Below are positions 8,747-16,386 of a stretch of 64,000 bases of DNA, in pieces; position 1 is the first letter of the stretch; every line of letters begins with the position of its first letter. Location of the stretch: positions 23,364 through 87,363 of the forward strand of contig CAJTYJ010000009.1 of the NCBI GenBank assembly GCA_910583895.1, given 5' to 3'. The stretch is from an uncultured Lachnospiraceae bacterium. Lineage in GTDB: Bacteria > Bacillota > Clostridia > Lachnospirales > Lachnospiraceae. The position numbers and the translations under genes are program-made. A model generated the notes under the pieces. It saw nothing but the letters and a program-made list of their open reading frames with translations. It had not been told where the DNA came from and ran no database searches.

Positions 8747-8795
8747 AAGAATGCATACAGTCATGAAAACGTATTCTGGGCTGTATGCATTTCTT
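8747..8795 (+). terminator. Terminator of the BtpA-family gene
   Basis: Stem AATGCATACAG (8750-8760) / CTGTATGCATT (8781-8791), followed by TCTTTG. The 20-nt loop contains the cre-like box listed separately. Confidence 0.6.
8763..8777 (+). promoter_or_regulatory. cre-like box (catabolite control)
   Basis: ATGAAAACGTATTCT fits every fixed position of the CcpA consensus WTGNAANCGNWNNCW. It lies in the loop of the terminator hairpin, 58 bp upstream of the DeoR-type regulator start. Whether a CcpA protein uses it in this organism is not shown here. Confidence 0.4.
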
Positions 8796-8834
8796 TGCAT
8801 TTAAAAAAGTAATCGAGGGAAAGAAGAAAAGTAC

Positions 8835-9596
8835 ATGATTAGGGATGAGCGGATCAATCGAATGGGGGCATACATCAATGCGCATCAGTATGTCAGTGTG
8901 GAAGAGCTGGTGTCAAAATTCCATGTATCCAAAGCAACTGTACGCAGAGATCTGGAAATACTGCATCAGCAGGGAGCAGTCTGCGTGCTGAGGGGAGGGG
9001 CCAGAAAAAAGGGGGATGTAGAGCGGGAACTGATGTATACGGAAAAGCTGGAACGAAATCAGGCGGAAAAGGTAAGAATCTGTCAGTTTGCCTCCGGCAT
9101 GATTCAGGAAAATCAGACCATCTTTTTGGACACCGGTGTCACGGCCAGAGAGATGATTCCCTGTCTGTGCGAGATGCGCAATATTCATGTGGTGACGGAT
9201 GATGTCTGGATTGCGGCGCATATTGTACAGAATATGGACATCAAAGTGTCCGTGCCCGGAGGAAATATAAGGCGGGGATTTTACACCATCAAAGGTTCCA
9301 GGGCCGAACAGTATCTGGCGGATCTGTACGTGGATATTGCGTTTGTCAGTATAGATGCCATCGACATGGATTTTGGCTGTTCCATAACCAACAACGACGA
9401 AGTGCTGATCAAACAGCAGATGATCGCCCATTCTCAGAAGACAGTCATCATTGCGGATCATTCAAAATTTGATACGGTGGCAAGCTGGAGAGTCTGTCCG
9501 CTGGATGCGATCGATCTTTTTATAACCGGAAAAGAACTGGAAGAGGACATTGCAGAACACTATGAAAAGCTGGGCATAACGCTGAAAAAGGTATAG
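8835..9596 (+). CDS. DeoR/GlpR family transcriptional regulator
   Basis: 253-aa sugar-phosphate-responsive repressor. The N-terminal DeoR winged helix is evident: MIRDERINRMGAYI, then VSVEELVSKFHVSKATVRRD at about residues 20-39, ending in LRGGA. The C-terminal domain has the effector-fold blocks IFLDTGVTAREM, SVPGGNIRRGFY and the late VIIADHSKFD motif. It lies downstream of the BtpA-family gene and upstream of glmS. Control of the BtpA gene or an unseen sugar-phosphate locus is inference. The ATG is preceded by GAGGGAAAGAAG. Confidence 0.92.
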   Translation: MIRDERINRMGAYINAHQYVSVEELVSKFHVSKATVRRDLEILHQQGAVCVLRGGARKKGDVERELMYTEKLERNQAEKVRICQFASGMIQENQTIFLDTGVTAREMIPCLCEMRNIHVVTDDVWIAAHIVQNMDIKVSVPGGNIRRGFYTIKGSRAEQYLADLYVDIAFVSIDAIDMDFGCSITNNDEVLIKQQMIAHSQKTVIIADHSKFDTVASWRVCPLDAIDLFITGKELEEDIAEHYEKLGITLKKV

Positions 9597-9622
9597 GAGA
9601 GCGGATCCTTTACGAAAATTGT

Positions 9623-9651
9623 TTGTCAAAAAAACAGACCTGTGATATAGT
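9623..9651 (+). promoter_or_regulatory. glmS promoter
   Basis: -35 TTGTCA (9623-9628), 17-bp spacer and -10 TATAGT (9646-9651), about 35 bp before the glmS start. The leader is too short to hold the glmS ribozyme. Confidence 0.75.
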
Positions 9652-9686
9652 GAAAACCAGAAACTTTTAAAGGAGTTTGCAATTAT

Positions 9687-11528
9687 ATGTGTGGAATAGT
9701 AGGATTTACAGGAAAAGAGCAGGCGGCGCCGGTGCTTCTGGACGGACTGGCAAAGCTGGAGTACCGGGGATATGATTCTGCCGGGATCGCGGTGAAACAG
9801 GATGACTCTGACCGGGTGGAGATCGTAAAAGTGAAAGGCCGCCTGAATCAGCTGGCGAAAAAGACCGACAGCGGCAGGAGCGTGCCGGGGTGCTGCGGCA
9901 TCGGGCATACCAGATGGGCAACCCATGGAGAGCCTTCGATGCAGAACGCCCATCCCCACTGCAGTGACGATCAGAATGTGATTGTGGTTCACAATGGAAT
10001 CATTGAAAACTATCTGGAACTGAAAGAGAAACTTGGAAAAAGCGGCTATACTTTTTACTCCCAGACCGATACGGAAGTGATCACCAAGCTTCTGGACTAT
10101 TATTACAGGAAATATCAGGGTAATACCCTGGAAGCCATCGTGAAGGTGATGTTAAGAGTACGGGGCTCCTATGCGCTTGGCATCATGCTGAAAGAAGAGC
10201 CGGGAGTGATCTACTCCGTGCGAAAGGACAGCCCGCTGATCGTGGGCAGGAACAAGATGGGGAGCCTGATTGCTTCGGATGTGCCGGCAATTTTAAAGTA
10301 TACCCGAAGTGTTTATTACATTGACAACCTGGAAATCGCCCGTCTGACGCAGGATGGAGTGACGTTCTACAACATCGACAAAGAACAGGTTGAAAAAGAG
10401 CCGGTGGAGATCAAATGGGATGCTGAGGCGGCAGAAAAAGGCGGCTTTGAACATTTTATGATGAAAGAGATCCACGAACAGCCCAAGGCGGTGCGGGATA
10501 CGATCGGCTCTTATGTCAAGGACGGCAGGATTGATCTGAGTGCGGTGGGACTCTCCGACGAGGAGATCAAAGAGATTTCAAGGCTTTATATCGTGGCCTG
10601 CGGCAGTGCATACCATGTGGGAATTGCGGCAAAATACGTGCTGGAAGATCTGGCGAAGATTCCGGTGGAGGTGGATCTGGCTTCGGAGTTCCGTTACCGG
10701 GATCCTCTGCTGGATCCGGATTCTCTGGTGGTTATCATCAGCCAGTCCGGAGAGACGGCGGACAGTCTGGCGGCTTTGCGGGAGGCAAAAAGCAGAGGGA
10801 TCCGCACGCTGGCGGTGGTCAACGTGGTGGGGTCCAGCATCCCCAGAGAGGCGGATAATGTGTTCTATACCATGGCAGGGCCCGAGATTGCCGTGGCGAC
10901 CACCAAGGCCTACAGCACGCAGCTGGCGGCCAGCTATCTGATGGCGGTTCATTTTGCCCTGGTGCGGGGAACCATCAATGAGGCGTATTATGGCAGGCTG
11001 GTGGAGGAGCTTTTGGCGCTTCCGGATAAGATTGGAAAAGTGCTGGAAGACAAGGAGCGCCTGCAGTGGTTCTCCAGCAAGTTCTCCAGCGTCCATGATA
11101 TTTTCTTTATCGGCAGAGGCCTTGACTACGCCATCAGCATGGAAGGCAGCCTGAAGATGAAGGAGATCAGCTATGTGCACTCGGAGGCCTACGCGGCGGG
11201 TGAGTTAAAGCACGGGACGATTTCTCTGATTGAGGACGGGATTCTGGTGATCTGCGTGCTCACCCAGGAGAAGCTCTTTGAGAAAGAACTCTCCAACATG
11301 GTGGAGGTAAAGAGCCGGGGCGCCTATCTGATGGGACTGACCAATTACGGCAATTATTCCGTGGAAGACACCGCAGACTTTACGGTCTATGTGCCAAGGA
11401 CAGATCCTCACTTTGCCACAAGCCTGGCCATCATACCGCTGCAGCTTATGGGGTATTATGTAAGCTGTGCCAAGGGACTGGATGTGGATAAACCAAGAAA
11501 TCTGGCGAAATCCGTGACGGTGGAGTAG
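9687..11528 (+). CDS. glmS: Glutamine-fructose-6-phosphate aminotransferase (isomerising)
   Basis: Makes glucosamine 6-phosphate from fructose 6-phosphate and glutamine, the entry step to peptidoglycan precursors. The start MCGIVGFTGKEQAAP exposes the N-terminal-nucleophile Cys2 of the glutaminase domain; LEYRGYDSAGIA and GHTRWATHG are family blocks. Two SIS sugar-isomerase domains follow (VACGSAYHVG; ISQSGETADSL; FIGRGLDYAISMEGSLKMKE), and it ends in the conserved NLAKSVTVE. Length 613 aa is usual. AAAGGAGTTTGC precedes the ATG. The 90-bp gap upstream leaves no room for the metabolite-sensing glmS ribozyme found in many Firmicutes. Confidence 0.97.
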   Translation: MCGIVGFTGKEQAAPVLLDGLAKLEYRGYDSAGIAVKQDDSDRVEIVKVKGRLNQLAKKTDSGRSVPGCCGIGHTRWATHGEPSMQNAHPHCSDDQNVIVVHNGIIENYLELKEKLGKSGYTFYSQTDTEVITKLLDYYYRKYQGNTLEAIVKVMLRVRGSYALGIMLKEEPGVIYSVRKDSPLIVGRNKMGSLIASDVPAILKYTRSVYYIDNLEIARLTQDGVTFYNIDKEQVEKEPVEIKWDAEAAEKGGFEHFMMKEIHEQPKAVRDTIGSYVKDGRIDLSAVGLSDEEIKEISRLYIVACGSAYHVGIAAKYVLEDLAKIPVEVDLASEFRYRDPLLDPDSLVVIISQSGETADSLAALREAKSRGIRTLAVVNVVGSSIPREADNVFYTMAGPEIAVATTKAYSTQLAASYLMAVHFALVRGTINEAYYGRLVEELLALPDKIGKVLEDKERLQWFSSKFSSVHDIFFIGRGLDYAISMEGSLKMKEISYVHSEAYAAGELKHGTISLIEDGILVICVLTQEKLFEKELSNMVEVKSRGAYLMGLTNYGNYSVEDTADFTVYVPRTDPHFATSLAIIPLQLMGYYVSCAKGLDVDKPRNLAKSVTVE

Positions 11529-11599
11529 ATCGTCGTCGGTTCTTGTCACATCGGTGTGAAATTTATAAAAAATTTATAAAATATTGTGAAAAAAACATA

Positions 11600-11628
11600 T
11601 TGTCAGACGAAAAATTTTTCTGTATAAT
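11600..11628 (+). promoter_or_regulatory. Promoter upstream of the Lrp-type regulator
   Basis: -35 TTGTCA (11600-11605), 17-bp spacer and a perfect -10 TATAAT (11623-11628). Transcription would begin near 11635 and meet a terminator hairpin after about 20 nt. Confidence 0.75.
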
Positions 11629-11653
11629 AAGAAAAAAGAGAAAAATGTACATG

Positions 11654-11692
11654 AAAGGGCATGGAAATAAATTGGATTTCCATGCCCTTTTT
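11654..11692 (+). terminator. Intrinsic terminator / possible attenuator before the Lrp-type gene
   Basis: AAAGGGCATGGAAAT (11654-11668) pairs perfectly with ATTTCCATGCCCTTT (11676-11690), followed by TT. It can end glmS transcripts, but it also lies between the promoter at 11600 and the next coding start, so it may attenuate that gene or end a very short RNA. Confidence 0.8.
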
Positions 11693-11716
11693 GCTATTCA
11701 AAAAGGAGTGAACAAT

Positions 11717-12166
11717 ATGGACAGCATGGATCGCAGTATATTAAAATGTCTCAGCGAGAATTCCAGACAGTCGGCTACACAGATCAGCCATCAGGTGCAT
11801 CTGTCGATCGCGGCAGTTATTGAAAGAATCCGGAAACTGGAGCGAAACGGCATCATTCAGCAGTATACCATTGTGGCGGATCAGCACAAGATTGGCAATG
11901 AAGTGACGGCGCTGATGGAGGTTTCTCTGGCGCATCCCCAGTATTACAAGGAATTTACCCGGGTGATGAATGAGAACAGCAATATTGTGGCTTGTGATTA
12001 TCTGACCGGCGACTATGACTTTATGCTGAAAATCCAGACACAGTCTTCCGAAAGCCTGGAGCAGCTTCACCGGGTGATCAAAAGCATCAAAGGAGTGTCC
12101 GGTACCAAGACATATTTTGTGTTAAAAGAGATCAAAAGCGGACTTACTGCCTTTTCGGAGGCATAG
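11717..12166 (+). CDS. Lrp/AsnC family transcriptional regulator
   Basis: 149-aa amino-acid-responsive DNA-binding protein. The HTH is at the start (MDRSILKCLSENSRQSATQI, then HLSIAAVIERIRKLERNGII), followed by the alpha/beta RAM ligand domain (VTALMEVSLAHP; DYDFMLKIQTQ; VSGTKTYFVLKEIK). The start at 11717 is supported by AAAAAGGAGTGAACA; a longer in-frame reading from 11543 runs through the promoter and terminator and is rejected. It sits 52 bp before an AGCS amino-acid symporter, so control of alanine/glycine uptake is a reasonable inference. Confidence 0.92.
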   Translation: MDSMDRSILKCLSENSRQSATQISHQVHLSIAAVIERIRKLERNGIIQQYTIVADQHKIGNEVTALMEVSLAHPQYYKEFTRVMNENSNIVACDYLTGDYDFMLKIQTQSSESLEQLHRVIKSIKGVSGTKTYFVLKEIKSGLTAFSEA

Positions 12167-12218
12167 ATATATTTTGAAGTCATTTTTACAAACATAACAA
12201 GATGGAGGGAAATGTGTA

Positions 12219-13631
12219 ATGGAAAGCTTTCTGGATACCGTTGAAAAAATCAACGATCTGCTGAATGGATTCATATGGGGGCCTTATATGCTGGTCTTCT
12301 TTTTGCTGGTGGGGGGCATGTTCACCATCCGGACCGGGTTCTTTCAGATCACGCAGATCAAAAACTGGATGGAAGTGACCATCCTGAGTGTCTTTAAAGA
12401 CAGAAAAGTGCTGAAGACCGATGACAAGCATTCGATCTCGCAGTTTCAGTCCCTGTGTACAGCCCTTGCGGCTACCATAGGTACCGGCAACATCGCCGGT
12501 GTGGCCACGGCCATCGCTCTTGGCGGACCGGGAGCCGTGTTCTGGATGTGGCTGTCTGCATTTTTGGGAATGATGACCAACTATGCGGAGAACACGCTGG
12601 GCATCAAGTACCGCTACCGCAATGAGCGGGGCGACTGGATCGGCGGCGCTATGATCTACATAGAAAGAGGCCTTCACTGCAAGTGGCTGGCGGTGATCTT
12701 TTCCCTGTTCTGCTTTTTGGCTTCCTTCGGCATCGGCAATATGACCCAGGCGAATTCCATCGCCAGCGGCCTGAAAGATTCCTTCGGTGTTCCCTCCTGG
12801 GTGACAGCGGTTGTGATTATGTTCTTTGTGGCACTGGTAATTGTGGGAGGGATCAAGCGGATCGCGTCAGTTACCGAGAAGATAGTGCCTTTTATGGCAG
12901 TATTTTATATTTTAGGCGGTCTGGTGGTGGTCCTGGCCAATGTTCAGGAAGTTCCGGCGGCATTTGCCATGATCTTCCGGGAGGCATTTCATTTTCAGGC
13001 AGCAGGGAGCGGTGTTCTGGGATATGGAATCGCAGTGGCGATGAAGCGCGGGATTTCCCGGGGGGTATTTTCCAACGAAGCAGGTCTTGGTTCTTCGGTC
13101 ATGGTACATTCGGCATCGGATGTGGAGGAACCGGTGGTCCAGGGTATGTGGGGGGTATTTGAGGTATTTGCAGACACCATCGTGGTCTGCACCATCACCT
13201 GCCTGACGATTCTGACTTCCGGAGTCTATGATCTGGAGGGATATCTGACCGCTATCGCGGCGGGAGGAGAAAATGCGGTCGTATCCGGAACGACCCTGAC
13301 AGCCAGCGCCTTTGCTACGGTGATTCCTCATGGAGACAAATTTGTGGCCATAGCGATCATGATGTTTGCGTTCTCCACGATTCTGGGCTGGTCCTACTAT
13401 GGAGAGCGGGCCGTGGAATATTTATTCGGAATTAAGGGAATCCTTCCTTATAAAGTGTTTTTTGTTATCGTGATTTTCTTTGGCTGCACCGGTTCGCTTT
13501 CTCTGGTATGGGATATTGCCGATACGCTGAACGGCTTTATGTCCGTGCCCAACCTGATCGCGATCACCCTTCTGAGCGGAGAAGTGGTGGAGATGACAAA
13601 GGCGTATCTGAAGAAAAAACAGTTTTCATAA
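12219..13631 (+). CDS. AGCS family Na+/alanine (glycine) symporter
   Basis: 470-aa polytopic membrane protein of the alanine-or-glycine:cation symporter family (AlsT/DagA type). Family blocks: NGFIWGPYMLVFFLLVGGMF at the N-terminus, TALAATIGTGNIAGVATAI near residue 85, RGVFSNEAGLGSS near residue 280, and the late FSTILGWSYYGERAVEYLFG. About ten membrane segments are visible. GGAGGGAAATGTGTA precedes the ATG. It is probably co-regulated with the Lrp-type gene just upstream. Substrate choice between alanine and glycine cannot be read from sequence. Confidence 0.94.
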   Translation: MESFLDTVEKINDLLNGFIWGPYMLVFFLLVGGMFTIRTGFFQITQIKNWMEVTILSVFKDRKVLKTDDKHSISQFQSLCTALAATIGTGNIAGVATAIALGGPGAVFWMWLSAFLGMMTNYAENTLGIKYRYRNERGDWIGGAMIYIERGLHCKWLAVIFSLFCFLASFGIGNMTQANSIASGLKDSFGVPSWVTAVVIMFFVALVIVGGIKRIASVTEKIVPFMAVFYILGGLVVVLANVQEVPAAFAMIFREAFHFQAAGSGVLGYGIAVAMKRGISRGVFSNEAGLGSSVMVHSASDVEEPVVQGMWGVFEVFADTIVVCTITCLTILTSGVYDLEGYLTAIAAGGENAVVSGTTLTASAFATVIPHGDKFVAIAIMMFAFSTILGWSYYGERAVEYLFGIKGILPYKVFFVIVIFFGCTGSLSLVWDIADTLNGFMSVPNLIAITLLSGEVVEMTKAYLKKKQFS

Positions 13632-13633
13632 GG

Positions 13634-13662
13634 TTGCTATTTTCAGGCATCTGTGATATGAT
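13634..13662 (+). promoter_or_regulatory. Promoter of the HD-domain gene
   Basis: -35 TTGCTA (13634-13639), 17-bp spacer and -10 TATGAT (13657-13662), about 50 bp before the coding start. Confidence 0.55.
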
Positions 13663-13712
13663 ACAATTCGTAAAAGCATGGGGATTTATAAGGGAAATGG
13701 GTATTTTGCGAA

Positions 13713-14327
13713 ATGACAATGGAGATGTCGAAGGAATTAGAGCGTATGCTGTCTGTGGAAGGGATGCCGCTGTTTGAGCGTGCGGCTGTTTTTGCGACGG
13801 TGGCTCACTGCGGTGTAACAAGAAAGGGGAATCAGATCCCCTATCTGGTTCACCCCATCGAGACGGCAGCGATCGTGGCAGAGATGACCGATGACCAGGA
13901 ACTCATCGCCGCGGCAGTGCTGCATGATGTGCTGGAGGACACGGAAGTGACGCTTTTGGAGCTGCAGCTGTATTTTGGTGAACGCGTTGCATTTTATGTA
14001 TGCCAAGAGACCGAAGACAAAAGGCAGGAGCTTCCGCCGGAGAGTACCTGGCTTGTGCGCAAGCAGGAGACCATCGATTTTTTGAAAAATCGGGCGGACA
14101 CAGCAGCGAAGATGCTGGCTCTGGCGGACAAGCTTTCCAACATGCGTTCCGTGGCCAGGGATGTGGAGCATATGGGTGACCGGCTGTGGGAGCGGTTCCA
14201 TCAGAAGGATCCGTCCATGCACGGCTGGATGTACCGGCAGGTGGCAGAAGCCGTACAGGAGCTTCAGGATTATCCGGCGTGGAAAGAATATGACCGGCTG
14301 ATCCGGCGTGTATTTGAACAAGGTTGA
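13713..14327 (+). CDS. HD-domain protein, (p)ppGpp hydrolase-like
   Basis: 204-aa stand-alone HD-domain protein resembling the hydrolase half of RelA/SpoT enzymes and small alarmone hydrolases. The first His is in FATVAHCGVTRKGNQIPYLVHP, the HD pair in AAAVLHDVLEDTEVTL at about residues 68-83, and a later metal/nucleotide block in MLALADKLSNMRS near residue 133. No synthetase domain is present, so a role in removing (p)ppGpp or a related nucleotide is inference. The start is not certain: ATGs at 13713 and 13725 are both possible, and neither has a strong ribosome site. Confidence 0.8.
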   Translation: MTMEMSKELERMLSVEGMPLFERAAVFATVAHCGVTRKGNQIPYLVHPIETAAIVAEMTDDQELIAAAVLHDVLEDTEVTLLELQLYFGERVAFYVCQETEDKRQELPPESTWLVRKQETIDFLKNRADTAAKMLALADKLSNMRSVARDVEHMGDRLWERFHQKDPSMHGWMYRQVAEAVQELQDYPAWKEYDRLIRRVFEQG

Positions 14328-14339
14328 AGACAGAAGGGG

Positions 14340-14369
14340 GACTGTAGATGATTACAGTCTCTTCTTCTT
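14340..14369 (+). terminator. Possible weak terminator after the HD-domain gene
   Basis: GACTGTA (14340-14346) / TACAGTC (14353-14359), followed by a pyrimidine tract TCTTCTTCTTT. The short stem and interrupted T run make it a modest candidate. Confidence 0.4.
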
Positions 14370-14492
14370 TGGGGAAAGATCCATATTTGAGATTTGGCAG
14401 AGAGTGTCCGTGACAGGCGGACAGGCAGAGAAGTGACAGTTATTGAAATAAATACAAAGATACAGGATTTTAAGAAGCAGGAGGAGATTGAG

Positions 14493-15779
14493 ATGAAAGC
14501 ATATGCAAAATGGAGCAGAGAAGAGTTGCTTGGATTAAGGGAAGAGCTTTCCAGGCAGTATAATGAGGCGAAGGCCAAGGGGCTGAAGCTGGATATGTCC
14601 AGGGGAAAGCCGGCGGCAGAACAGCTGGATATGACCATGCCGATGATGGATATTTTCAACAGAAACTTTGATATGCGGGATGAAGAGGGCGTGGATGTGA
14701 GAAATTACGGCAATCTGGAAGGGATTGTGGGCGCACGCCGGCTGCTTGGGTCCATGCTGGGGGTAGATCCGGATCATGTGATTGTATTTGGAACAGCCAG
14801 CCTGAGCGTGATGTATGATACAGTTTCCCGTTCTATGACCCATGGGGTCATGGGGAGCACGCCCTGGTGCAAGCTTGACAAGGTGAAATTTTTGTGTCCG
14901 GCTCCGGGGTATGATCGGCACTTTGCCATTACGGAGCATTTTGGCATCGAGATGATCACAATCCCCATGAAAGAAGACGGTCCGGATATGGATCTGGTGG
15001 AGGAATATGTGAAGGATCCGGCGGTCAAAGGAATCTGGTGCGTGCCCATGTATACGAACCCGCTGGGGATTACCTATTCGGAGGAAGTGTGCAGGAGGAT
15101 GGCTGATCTAAGTCCCGCTGCAGAAGACTTCCGGATCTACTGGGACAATGCCTACTGCGTACACCATCTCTATGAGGACAGGCAGGATACGCTGCCGGAG
15201 ATCCTCTCCATGTGTAGAGCTAACGGCAAGGAGGATATGGTGCTGATCTTTGCCTCCACTTCCAAGATCAGTTTTGCAGGAGCCGGCATCAGCTGTATCG
15301 CAGCGTCTCTGGGCAATCTGGACTGGGTGAAAAAATCCATGACGATCCAGATCATCAGCCATGACAAGATCAATCAGCTGCGCCACGTGCTGTATTTTAA
15401 AGATCTGGATGGGGTAAAAGAGCATATGAGAAAGCATGCGGCGATCATGCGCCCGAAATTTGAGCTGATTCTGGACATGCTGGAGCGGGAGCTTGGGGGC
15501 CTTGAGATCGGAACCTGGACAAAGCCGCTGGGCGGATATTTTATCTCTTTTAACACCATGGACGGCTGTGCAAAGTCTGTGGTGGAGAAGTGCAGGGCGG
15601 CCGGCGTGACTCTGACCGGAGCCGGGGCTACGTATCCGTACAAAAAAGATCCCCATGACAGCAATATCCGGATCGCTCCCTCTTATCCGACTTTGGAGGA
15701 GCTGAAAATTACGGGTGAGCTCTTTGTGCTCTGCGTGAAGCTGGTCAGCGTGGAGAAGCTTCTGGAAGAAAAACAGTAA
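14493..15779 (+). CDS. PLP-dependent aminotransferase (subgroup Ic aspartate aminotransferase-like)
   Basis: 428-aa fold-type I aminotransferase of the family typified by subgroup Ic aspartate aminotransferases (MocR-type aminotransferase domain without the DNA-binding part). Blocks: LDMSRGKPAAEQLD at the N-terminus, FGTASLSVMYDTVS, VPMYTNPLGITYSEE, the PLP Asp region IYWDNAYCVHHLY, and the Schiff-base Lys in FASTSKISFAGAG at about residue 257. The start at 14493 is chosen from GCAGGAGGAGATTGAG just before it. The gene stands alone between the HD gene and a convergent PTS operon. The amino donor is not certain. Confidence 0.88.
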   Translation: MKAYAKWSREELLGLREELSRQYNEAKAKGLKLDMSRGKPAAEQLDMTMPMMDIFNRNFDMRDEEGVDVRNYGNLEGIVGARRLLGSMLGVDPDHVIVFGTASLSVMYDTVSRSMTHGVMGSTPWCKLDKVKFLCPAPGYDRHFAITEHFGIEMITIPMKEDGPDMDLVEEYVKDPAVKGIWCVPMYTNPLGITYSEEVCRRMADLSPAAEDFRIYWDNAYCVHHLYEDRQDTLPEILSMCRANGKEDMVLIFASTSKISFAGAGISCIAASLGNLDWVKKSMTIQIISHDKINQLRHVLYFKDLDGVKEHMRKHAAIMRPKFELILDMLERELGGLEIGTWTKPLGGYFISFNTMDGCAKSVVEKCRAAGVTLTGAGATYPYKKDPHDSNIRIAPSYPTLEELKITGELFVLCVKLVSVEKLLEEKQ

Positions 15780-15820
15780 ACGAAAATCGAAGCGGCAGGA
15801 TAAAAACTCCTGCAGAAGGA

Positions 15821-15861
15821 CAGGGCTGTCACACAACGAATCATCGTGTGTGACAGCCCTG
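15821..15861. terminator. Bidirectional terminator between aminotransferase and EIIA genes
   Basis: CAGGGCTGTCACACA (15821-15835) and TGTGTGACAGCCCTG (15847-15861) form a perfect 15-bp stem, with CTTTT following on the + side. It separates convergent genes. Confidence 0.8.
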
Positions 15862-15872
15862 CTTTTAGGTGT

Positions 15873-16373
15873 TCAGGCAAATGCAAAAAGCCTGTCCTTT
15901 ACCTGAATCCTTCCGGAAGCCGGTTCTGTCATCGTTCCGACTTCATCAGGGTTGGATACCAGTACCATGGTTGTAGCCTGGTATCCGGCATCCTTGATCT
16001 TTTGGACCTCAAAGGATACCAGCAGATCTCCGGTTTTTACCTGATCTCCCTCGGACACCTGGATCTGAAATCCGTCTCCGTTCATCTTTACGGTGTCAAT
16101 GCCGATGTGGATGAGCACTTCCATTCCGTCTGTGGTTTTTAAAGCCACTGCATGTCCGGTGGGGAAGGCGACCGTGACTGTACCATCCACAGGAGCGTAC
16201 AGACTGCCTTCTTCCGGTTCAATGCCCACGCCTGGTCCCATCATTCCTTCAGAAAAGACGGGATCGTTTACTTCTGCCAAGGGGATGACATGTCCGTTTA
16301 ACGGGCTGTATACAATCTTTTCTGCAGGAGCGGCTTTCTTCCTGCCGCCCATCAGGTTTCCAAAAAATCCCAT
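15873..16373 (-). CDS. PTS glucose-type EIIA component (Crr-like)
   Basis: 166-aa soluble EIIA-Glc family domain that passes phosphate from HPr to an EIIBC. The phosphorylated His is in VLIHIGIDTV near residue 91, preceded by the second conserved His in FPTGHAVALKT. The N-terminal tail (GRKKAAPAEK) is short and charged. It is the last gene of the alpha-glucoside operon, 13 bp after the EIIBC gene, which has no EIIA domain of its own, so the two most likely work together. Confidence 0.93.
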   Translation of the reverse strand: MGFFGNLMGGRKKAAPAEKIVYSPLNGHVIPLAEVNDPVFSEGMMGPGVGIEPEEGSLYAPVDGTVTVAFPTGHAVALKTTDGMEVLIHIGIDTVKMNGDGFQIQVSEGDQVKTGDLLVSFEVQKIKDAGYQATTMVLVSNPDEVGTMTEPASGRIQVKDRLFAFA

Positions 16374-16386
16374 AAAACAGCCTCCT

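Noticed and set aside
9597..9686. glmS ribozyme
   Set aside because: The gap is only 90 bp and already contains the promoter; no ribozyme core is visible.
11543..11716. Extended N-terminus of the Lrp-type regulator
   Set aside because: The extension would run through a promoter and a terminator hairpin; the ATG at 11717 has a clear ribosome site.
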